This document shows positions 23,001 to 28,900 of a DNA stretch of 33,473 nt, piece after piece. Within the stretch, counting starts at the first letter, position 1. Each line of letters starts with the position of its first letter. The stretch spans positions 1-33,473 of the forward strand of contig NZ_QWKK01000019.1 of the NCBI RefSeq assembly GCF_009911695.1, written 5' to 3'. Position numbers and translations under genes: made by a program. Origin of the DNA: Enterorhabdus sp. P55. Lineage in GTDB: Bacteria > Actinomycetota > Coriobacteriia > Coriobacteriales > Eggerthellaceae. The notes below the pieces were generated by a model, which saw nothing but the letters and a program-made list of their open reading frames with translations, made no database searches and was not told the origin of the DNA.

Positions 23001-23540
23001 CTAAGGATGGCGGGGCCATGTGAAGAGAGACTCCCCCTCGAGAGACTCGACGTGCGCGCTGAGAATGCGGCCGCCTTCGACAGACACCTTCGCGATAGAA
23101 CGCGGGAAGCCGCCACGAGGACGAAACGCCGAGCCGGGACAGATCAGCAGCGTGGCGGGCCGGACGTCGCTCCCCCACTCGAGCTTGGGCACGTGGGTGT
23201 GGCCGTGAACGCAGATGTCGGGCAGCGGGTCGCCAGGCGCCAGGGCCGCGCTGCCGGCAGCGGTAACGCGCACATCGCGAGGGTAGTGGGCTACGAGGAA
23301 ACGGACGCCCTCGAGGACAGGACGCGCGAAGCGCCCCACGGAGTCGCCGTATTCCGGGAAGTCGTTGTTGCCCAGAACGGCAGTCACCGGAGCCAGCGTC
23401 TCCAGCTCGCGCAGGATGGCAGGGTCGCCGATGTCACCTGCGTGGATGATGTGATCCACATCCGCCAGCGCCGCGTAGGCCCGATGGTCGAGCCGTCCGT
23501 GCGTATCCGATATGATGCCAATGGTAGCCATGCCCTCCAT
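23001..23540 (-). CDS. YfcE/MJ0936-type metallophosphoesterase
   Basis: Predicted 179-residue calcineurin-like phosphodiesterase. Motifs: GIISDTHG (Asp, His), HAGDIGD, VLGNND, FLVAHYP, and VHGHTHVP, so all metal ligands are present. Relatives hydrolyse model phosphodiesters; the natural substrate is unknown. ATG 23540 is used since AGGTGG lies 11 nt upstream; the ATG at 23531 (MATIGI) is an alternative but has GGAGG only 2 nt away. Its 3' end has been copied into the tandem duplication just beyond it. The gene sits inside a cluster of four parS sites. Confidence 0.88.
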   Translation of the reverse strand: MEGMATIGIISDTHGRLDHRAYAALADVDHIIHAGDIGDPAILRELETLAPVTAVLGNNDFPEYGDSVGRFARPVLEGVRFLVAHYPRDVRVTAAGSAALAPGDPLPDICVHGHTHVPKLEWGSDVRPATLLICPGSAFRPRGGFPRSIAKVSVEGGRILSAHVESLEGESLFTWPRHP

Positions 23541-23849
23541 AGTAGCAAAAACCACCTGCGTCCGCTCGCGCCTGCACACGCCTCGCCCCGACGGCCGTGC
23601 CGGCTCGCCCGCGCTCGCCCGCCCTACCGACCACGCTCGTCTGCCCGCGCCTGCTCGCTCCCGCCGCCAGCTCGCTCGCGCTCGCCTCCCGCCCACGCTC
23701 GCCTCATCGACCACGCTCGTCTGCTCGTGCCTGCCCGCCGTCATCCGTGCCTACTCGCGTTTGCGTTCACGCAGCCGTGTCGAGCGCTCTTTCCGCGTCC
23801 GCACGCGTCCACTTCATCCAGACTTGTCCTGCGCTCAGTGCCTCTGGGA
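23541..23849. other. C-rich repetitive spacer
   Basis: No credible gene; both strands read as Arg/Ala/Pro/Ser-rich low-complexity frames. A unit beginning CGACCACGCTCGTCTGC at 23628 recurs at 23708 (offset 80 bp), with CGCTCGCC motifs between. Confidence 0.6.
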
Positions 23850-23865
23850 TGTTTCACGTGAAACA
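23850..23865. promoter_or_regulatory. parS: parS site 3
   Basis: Exact parS palindrome, about 310 bp upstream of the metallophosphoesterase start. Confidence 0.95.
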
Positions 23866-23914
23866 TTCGTTTGCAAAACAGCGGCTCCCGTACCCCCCGT
23901 TTTCACCGTACGAA

Positions 23915-23930
23915 TGTTTCACGTGAAACA
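23915..23930. promoter_or_regulatory. parS: parS site 4
   Basis: Exact parS palindrome, 65 bp after site 3. Confidence 0.95.
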
Positions 23931-24086
23931 TTTTCTCCGCGCTGGATGGGGTTTCTCCTAGGAGTTCGTTGCCGAAAACCCACGTGGAATTGACTGGGAG
24001 GTTACGACGATGACGAGAACATGAGGGGAGAGTGACACGGGGGTAACTACGCCGCCACGAGGCCACGAGGCTCCTTGGGCGCTCGC
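23931..24086. other. Spacer between parS site 4 and the NUDIX promoter
   Basis: About 150 bp without a gene. Contains CCTAGGAG and a duplicated CCACGAGG; nothing else recognised. Confidence 0.5.
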
Positions 24087-24098
24087 TATACTGCTAAC
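24087..24098 (+). promoter_or_regulatory. Candidate -10 of the NUDIX gene
   Basis: TATACT (24087-24092). No -35 consensus at 16-18 nt. Confidence 0.4.
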
Positions 24099-24277
24099 CA
24101 GCAGATGACAAGTACATAAGAAGACAGTTTCCTTTCCTCCTTCTCTCCTGAGAGCGCCGGTTCCTCCCCTTTCCGGTGCTCAACCGAATCGGCGGCTCCC
24201 CCTAGGCCGCCCTTTCGGCGTTTTCGGGGCTTCTCGCACGAGAGAGCGGGGAGGTCGACCACACGAGAGGAGTCTCC
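24099..24277 (+). promoter_or_regulatory. Structured leader of the NUDIX gene
   Basis: About 180 nt. It begins with a pyrimidine tract (about 24128-24149) that includes CCTCCTT. Hairpin 1 pairs 24152-24160 with 24173-24181 (9 bp, one G-U). Hairpin 2 pairs GGCGGC (24191-24196) with GCCGCC (24206-24211). Further CCC/GGGG pairing follows before the GAGGAG ribosome site. No known riboswitch class recognised. Confidence 0.45.
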
Positions 24278-24997
24278 ATGAGCCTCGTCGAAAACAATGA
24301 GATCATTCACGATTCCCATCGGGAAGATCAGCATTCACTGCCCCAATTTAAGGACATCGAACTCGTCAGCGACGGGTGGATCAAGAAGTATGTGCTCACC
24401 TATGAGATGCCCGATGGGTCGGAATACCGCTACGAGAGCGTCTCGCGCAAGGGGCTTGACGCCTATCGCGCCCAGCTGCTGGGAAACGCCGCCGGCCGCA
24501 CGCCCGAGCCCGACGCCGTGTGCATCGTGCCCGTGCTCCCCGACGACAGCCTGCTGCTCATCCGCGAGTTCCGCTACCCCGTGAATGCCTCGGTCATTGC
24601 GTTTCCCGCCGGACTCGTCGAGCCGGGCGAGACGCTGGCGGACTGCGTCGACCGCGAGCTGCGCGAGGAAACCGGCTACCGCCTGCGTCGCGCGTTCGAC
24701 CGCGACCCGCTCATGCCGCTGCCGCAGTCGGGGTATTCGTCGGTGGGCATGGCGGAGGAGAACGTGCGCGTGGTCATCGCCTACGTCGAGCCCGACGGCG
24801 ACGCGCAGCCGGGAGAGGGCGAGTTCATCGAGCATTTCACGCTCACCCGCGACCAGGTGGGACCCTTCCTCGACACGAATCGCGAGCTCATCGGCACACG
24901 CTGCCAGCTGCTGCTCGAGGCCGTGCGACGCACCAACGTCCTGCGCAAGCGCCTCACGCTGCTGCAAAACCCCCTCAGAAGCGAGGACTTCGCCTAA
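24278..24997 (+). CDS. NUDIX hydrolase, ADP-ribose pyrophosphatase-like
   Basis: Predicted 239-residue enzyme. The full Nudix box is present (residues 112-134): GLVEPGETLADCVDREL followed by REETGY, matching Gx5Ex7REUxEExGU. The strand before it, LLLIREFRYPVNASVIAFPAG, is the form seen in ADP-ribose pyrophosphatases (REFR...E/F-PAG). The N-terminal 30 residues are polar and divergent. Expected reaction: ADP-ribose to AMP and ribose 5-phosphate, in the cytosol; other nucleoside diphosphate sugars are possible. ATG 24278 has GAGGAG 6 nt upstream. It is a single gene with a long leader, and is convergent with the ilvE operon. Confidence 0.9.
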   Translation: MSLVENNEIIHDSHREDQHSLPQFKDIELVSDGWIKKYVLTYEMPDGSEYRYESVSRKGLDAYRAQLLGNAAGRTPEPDAVCIVPVLPDDSLLLIREFRYPVNASVIAFPAGLVEPGETLADCVDRELREETGYRLRRAFDRDPLMPLPQSGYSSVGMAEENVRVVIAYVEPDGDAQPGEGEFIEHFTLTRDQVGPFLDTNRELIGTRCQLLLEAVRRTNVLRKRLTLLQNPLRSEDFA

Positions 24998-25295
24998 GGG
25001 GGCGGAAGCATCCGGCTCGGGCAAATCGGCGGAATCGGCGGAACCACCCGAGCCGCTGCCCCCCGGGCGCCCGGGCCATCCGGGCCGTCGGCACCGCCGG
25101 CACCGCTCGAACCGTCCGACCCGCCCAAACCGTCGGCGCCAACCGAGTCGCCGGACACCCCCCGGCGCCGGCGCCGCCCGAGCCGCTAGGCCCCTCCCTC
25201 GGGCGCCCAAGCGCCCGGGCCGTCCCCTCCTTCCCCGGCCACCCAGCGCGCAAGGAGGGAGCGGCCCGCAGGGCCCCACCAGAACGAAGCGCTAA
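24998..25295. other. GC-rich spacer between convergent genes, with hairpin
   Basis: No gene. Rich in CCG/GCC runs; CCCGAGCCGCT occurs twice. A perfect stem CGGGCGC (25200-25206) with GCGCCCG (25211-25217), loop CCAA, could stop transcription from either side, but lacks T-runs. Confidence 0.6.
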
Positions 25296-25865
25296 CTAGC
25301 GGGCAGCCTTGAGGGCGGCTACCTTCTCGCGTGCCTCGGCGAGCTGCGCCTCGACGTCGATACCGCGCACGTCAAGGTTCTCGGCGACGGCAAAGCGCAC
25401 CTCGGGGATGCCGAACATGCGGGCGATACCGCACAGGTACTCATAGCCCAGGTTGGCACCGGCCACCGAGCCGCCGCAGGTAGTGAGGTAGGTGAGATGC
25501 CGCGCGCGGCAGAGGCCCTCGCAGCGGGCGTCATCGGTGTAGTGGAAGGTGATATCGCACACGCTCACATGCTCGAGGTACACCTTGAGCGCCGCGGGAA
25601 ACGACAGGTCCCAGTACGGTGCGCCGACGACGATCTCATCGGCCTCCGCGAACTGCTTGGCCAGGTCGAACACCGGGTCGTCGAAGACGCCCGCTGCCTC
25701 CAGCTGAGCGCGGTAGGCGACGGATTCCGCATAGAAGGGCTCCAGGCGCATCTGGCCCAGGTTCACTTCCTGCACGCTGTCGATGCCCTCCAAGTACTCG
25801 CGGCACAGGCCCAAGGTGCGCGATTCCTCGTTACGCAGGCAGGCATTCACGAACAGCACGGTCAC
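25296..25865 (-). CDS. Flavodoxin-fold NAD(P)H oxidoreductase
   Basis: Predicted 189-residue protein of the NQO/azoreductase (flavodoxin-like) fold. N-terminal VLFVNACLRNEESRT is the phosphate-binding loop for FMN; GAPYWDLSFPAALKVYLEHV and TTCGGSVAGANLGYEYL are the two further cofactor loops. It would reduce quinones, azo or nitro compounds with NAD(P)H. Start is GTG 25865 with GAGG 5 nt upstream. It is the last of four minus-strand genes (ilvE, cimA, yerC-like, this), 7 bp after the third. Its role in branched-chain amino acid synthesis is unclear. Confidence 0.82.
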   Translation of the reverse strand: MTVLFVNACLRNEESRTLGLCREYLEGIDSVQEVNLGQMRLEPFYAESVAYRAQLEAAGVFDDPVFDLAKQFAEADEIVVGAPYWDLSFPAALKVYLEHVSVCDITFHYTDDARCEGLCRARHLTYLTTCGGSVAGANLGYEYLCGIARMFGIPEVRFAVAENLDVRGIDVEAQLAEAREKVAALKAAR

Positions 25866-25872
25866 GGCTTCC

Positions 25873-26160
25873 TCACTTTCCCTCGAGCACGTCGAGCGCG
25901 GCGCGATAGCCGCCGCTGCCGTAGCTCAAGCACTTGGACACGCGGGCGATGGTGGTGGCCGACGCCCCGGTGGCCTCCTCGATGGCGGCATAGGACTTCC
26001 CCGCCGCAAGCAGCCGCGCCACAGCCAGGCGCTGAGAGGTCTCGCGAATCTCGCGAATGGTGAACAAGTCCTCCAACAAGGTGAACACGGTGTCCTCATC
26101 GTCGAGGGCCGCCAGCACGGCCAGCAGGTCGTCAACGTCTTTCGTGCGGATGTCGCTCAT
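25873..26160 (-). CDS. YerC/TrpR-like DNA-binding regulator
   Basis: Predicted 95-residue all-helical protein of the TrpR/YerC/YecD family. The helix-turn-helix is SQRLAVARLLAAGKSYAAIEEATG with the recognition helix ATTIARVSKCLSYG. The N-terminus (DDLLAVLAALDDEDTVFTLLEDLFTIREI) is the dimer part. The TrpR relatives bind amino acids, which would suit a sensor for the operon, but YerC proteins have no proven ligand. ATG 26160 has GGAG 10 nt upstream. It sits 7 bp after cimA and 7 bp before the oxidoreductase gene. Confidence 0.88.
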   Translation of the reverse strand: MSDIRTKDVDDLLAVLAALDDEDTVFTLLEDLFTIREIRETSQRLAVARLLAAGKSYAAIEEATGASATTIARVSKCLSYGSGGYRAALDVLEGK

Positions 26161-26167
26161 GGTCAGA

Positions 26168-27796
26168 TCACTCCTCTGCGGAAGCGGCCGCCGGGCGCTC
26201 AAGGCTCCCGCGGTGCGCCGCGCGCACCAGGCCGTACTCTATGGAATCGACGAGCGCGTTCCACGACGCCTCGATGACGTTCTCCGACACCCCCACCGTC
26301 CCCCAGGTTCCGCAGGCGTCTGCGGAGGTGATGGTGACGCGGGTGATGGCGTCCGTTCCCTGGCTCTCGTCGAGCAAGCGCACCTTGTAGTCGATCAGCT
26401 CCATAGCGGCCACCTGCGGATACGACTCGCTGATGGCAAGCCGCAGAGCGTTGTCGAGCGCGCCGATGGGGCCGGTTCCCTCACCCGTGGAGACGAACCG
26501 GCGGGCGCCCACGTGAATCTTGACGGTGGCCTCGGACATGGCGTCCTTAGCCAGCGCGCCCGTATCCTCGTGATCATCCACGATGACCCGGAAGCTCTCC
26601 AGCGTGAAGGCGGGGCGGTAGTCCCCCAAGTGCCGCATGAGCAGCAGGGCGAGCGACCCGTCGGCCACCTCGTAGGAGTAGCCGGCCGCCTCGCGCCGCT
26701 TGATGTCGTCGAGTACCGCCTGCACGTCCACGTCAGGCACCGTCAAGTCAAGGCCGAGCGACGCCGCCTTCTGGACGAGCGACGCCTTTCCCGCAAGCTC
26801 GCTCACGAGCATGCGCGCGCTGTTGCCCACAGCCTCGGGACGTGCGTGCTCGTAGGCCTCGGGAAAGCGCGCGATGGCGCTGGCATGCAGGCCGCCCTTG
26901 TGGGCGAAGGCCGAAGCGCCCGTGTAGGGATGGTGGGCCGGCAGCGACACGTTGCACAGCTCGGCCACGTACTGGGCCACGCCGGTCAGGTCGCGCAGGC
27001 GGTCGGGCCCCACGCAGGCGGCGCCCATCTTCAGCTCCAGGTCGGCGATGACCGTGAGCAGGTCGGTGTTGCCCACGCGCTCGCCGATGCCGTTGACGGT
27101 GCCCTGCACCTGCGTGACGCCGGCGCGCACCGCGGCCAGGGTGTTGGCTACCGCGCAACCGGAATCGTTGTGACAGTGGATACCGAGCGCCTGCTCCGGC
27201 AGGGCGGCTGCGACGGCCGCGACGGCCTCCTCCACCTCGAAGGGGAGCGCCCCGCCGTTGGTCTCGCACAGGTCGATCGAGTCGGCACCGGCCTCAGAGG
27301 CCGCGCGCAGGCACGCCAGCGCGTAGGCGGAATTGGCCTTGTAGCCATCGAAGAAGTGCTCGGCATCGAACACGACGCGCCGCCCCGCGGCCTTCAGGTA
27401 GGCCACGGAATCGGCTATCATCCGCAGGTTCTCCTCGAGCGAGGTCTGAAGCGCACGAGTGACCTGGGCATCCCAGGTTTTTCCCACGATGGTGACCACG
27501 GGTGCCCCGCAGGCCAGCAAATCGGCCAGCCCCGGATCGTCGGCCGCGGCCACGCCCTTGCGGCAGGTCGATCCGAAGGCGGCTATCTGCGCGTGGGCCA
27601 GGGGAAGCTCCCGCACCTGGCGGAAGAACGCGATGTCCTTGGGGTTGGACGCGGGAAAGCCGCCTTCGATGAAGTCAATGCCAAAGGCGTCGAGCCGCTC
27701 GACGATGCGCAGCTTGTCCTCAAGCGAGAGCGTGATGCCCTCGCACTGCTCACCGTCGCGCAGCGTGCTGTCATAGGTGTGGATGCGGCGACTCAC
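26168..27796 (-). CDS. cimA: Citramalate synthase
   Basis: Predicted 542-residue enzyme that joins pyruvate and acetyl-CoA to give (R)-citramalate, the first step of threonine-independent isoleucine synthesis. The N-terminal TIM barrel shows YDSTLRDGEQCEGITLS, EGGFPASNPKD, HCHNDSGCAVAN and GTVNGIGERVGNTDL; AFAHKGGLHASA marks the linker domain, and a regulatory LeuA-dimer domain covers about 400-520. SNPKD and the overall length match CimA rather than 2-isopropylmalate synthase. Start is GTG 27796, 6 bp after the ilvE stop, with AAGGCGCG just upstream and GGAGG further off. It is the second gene of the operon. Confidence 0.92.
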   Translation of the reverse strand: MSRRIHTYDSTLRDGEQCEGITLSLEDKLRIVERLDAFGIDFIEGGFPASNPKDIAFFRQVRELPLAHAQIAAFGSTCRKGVAAADDPGLADLLACGAPVVTIVGKTWDAQVTRALQTSLEENLRMIADSVAYLKAAGRRVVFDAEHFFDGYKANSAYALACLRAASEAGADSIDLCETNGGALPFEVEEAVAAVAAALPEQALGIHCHNDSGCAVANTLAAVRAGVTQVQGTVNGIGERVGNTDLLTVIADLELKMGAACVGPDRLRDLTGVAQYVAELCNVSLPAHHPYTGASAFAHKGGLHASAIARFPEAYEHARPEAVGNSARMLVSELAGKASLVQKAASLGLDLTVPDVDVQAVLDDIKRREAAGYSYEVADGSLALLLMRHLGDYRPAFTLESFRVIVDDHEDTGALAKDAMSEATVKIHVGARRFVSTGEGTGPIGALDNALRLAISESYPQVAAMELIDYKVRLLDESQGTDAITRVTITSADACGTWGTVGVSENVIEASWNALVDSIEYGLVRAAHRGSLERPAAASAEE

Positions 27797-27802
27797 CGCG
27801 CC

Positions 27803-28723
27803 TTAGACCTCCGTCAGCCAGTCAGCGTACTCCTCCACGCGACCGTAGGCCACAGCGAAGAAGCGCTCCTGGAGGGCGCGGGTGACCGGGCCCGGCTTGC
27901 CCACCTCGCGGCCGTCCACGGCCCCGATGGGAGTCAGCTCGGCAGCAGAGCCGGTCATGAACACCTCGTCGGCAACGTAGAGGTCGCAGCGGGTCAGGCT
28001 CTCCTCGATGGCGGGGATCTCCAGATCCTCGGCCAGGCAGAGCACCGTGTCGCGCGTGATGCCCTCGAGCAGGCCGTCGGAGAGCGGCGGCGTGGAGAGC
28101 ACGCCATCGCGCACGACGAACAGGTTCTCGCCCGTGCCCTCGCAGACCAGGCCGTCCTCGTTCAGCATGATGGCCTCAGCGTAGCCGTGCTCCTTGGCCT
28201 CCAGCTTGGCCAGGATGGAGTTCATGTAGGACGCGGTGGCCTTCACCGCCGGCGGGATGGCATTGTTGGAGCGCTGACGCCACGAGGACACGCCCACGGA
28301 CACACCGCTCTCCAACGCCTCGGGGCCCAGATAGGCATCCCACGGCCACACGGCGATGACCACATCGGTCGGCGCGCCGCTGGGATCGACGCCCATGACG
28401 CCGTAGCCGCGATACACGAGCGGGCGAATGTAGCAGGACGGCAGCTTGTTCGCGCGAATGACCTCGAGGGTGGCTTCGCACAGCTCGTCCACCGTGTAGG
28501 GCAGATCGATCAGCGCGATCTTGCAGCTGCGATGCAGACGCTCCATGTGGTCGCGCAGGCGGAACACGAAGCTGCGGTCGGAGTCGGGGTCCTTATAGCA
28601 GCGGATACCCTCGAAGACACCAGACCCGTAGTGCAGGGAGTGCGACAGCACGTGCGTGGTGGCCTCAGCCCACGGAACCAGCTCCCCGTTCTTCCAAATG
28701 TAGTCCACTTCGGTGATGTCCAT
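27803..28723 (-). CDS. ilvE: Branched-chain amino acid aminotransferase
   Basis: Predicted 306-residue fold-type IV PLP enzyme that transaminates the keto acids of Ile, Leu and Val. Visible: HYGSGVFEGIRCY, RLRDHMERLH, PLP Lys161 (PAVKATASYMNS), LNEDGLVCEGTGENLF and the GITRDTVL phosphate-binding loop. ATG 28723 has GGGAG 7-8 nt upstream; an in-frame start at 28765 is unsupported. It is the first gene of the four-gene operon with cimA. Confidence 0.95.
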   Translation of the reverse strand: MDITEVDYIWKNGELVPWAEATTHVLSHSLHYGSGVFEGIRCYKDPDSDRSFVFRLRDHMERLHRSCKIALIDLPYTVDELCEATLEVIRANKLPSCYIRPLVYRGYGVMGVDPSGAPTDVVIAVWPWDAYLGPEALESGVSVGVSSWRQRSNNAIPPAVKATASYMNSILAKLEAKEHGYAEAIMLNEDGLVCEGTGENLFVVRDGVLSTPPLSDGLLEGITRDTVLCLAEDLEIPAIEESLTRCDLYVADEVFMTGSAAELTPIGAVDGREVGKPGPVTRALQERFFAVAYGRVEEYADWLTEV

Positions 28724-28756
28724 CTTGCGCTCCCTTCTTGGACCCTCTTCCAGATG

Positions 28757-28769
28757 ACACCGCATTTTA
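28757..28769 (-). promoter_or_regulatory. Candidate -10 of the ilvE operon
   Basis: TAAAAT on the minus strand (28764-28769); leader about 34 nt. No leader peptide or T-box seen. Confidence 0.35.
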
Positions 28770-28810
28770 CTCCAACGAACTAACGTCCACCGCCTTTTCC
28801 GCCGAGTGGG

Positions 28811-28857
28811 GCAAAAAGAAGGGCCCCGCCAGCTCAGCAGAGAGCGAGGCGGGGCCC
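28811..28857 (-). terminator. Intrinsic terminator of the NlpC/P60 gene
   Basis: GGGCCCCGCC (28821-28830) pairs with GGCGGGGCCC (28848-28857); on the minus strand it is followed by TTCTTTTTG. It lies 43 bp past the stop codon. Confidence 0.9.
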
Positions 28858-28900
28858 ACGGCCGCGTCCCCGGGGGAGGAGCGGCTGAAAGCAGGTGTGC

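Larger units (their letters stand above)
22812..23062. repeat. Tandem duplication of a parS site and a gene tail
   Basis: Copy A 22812-22936 (125 bp) and copy B 22937-23062 (126 bp). The parS-bearing 38 bases differ at two positions and the last 33 bases at three; the middle is more diverged. Copy B contains the last 20 or so codons of the metallophosphoesterase gene (SAHVESLEGESLFTWPRHP). Copy A, read on the same strand, still spells SAHTESLEGESLLAWPRR, so the gene's end was duplicated. Confidence 0.85.

Noticed and set aside
24086-24334. Minus-strand frame of 82 codons over the NUDIX leader
   Set aside because: It overlaps the NUDIX start on the opposite strand and lacks a ribosome site; the structured-leader explanation fits better.
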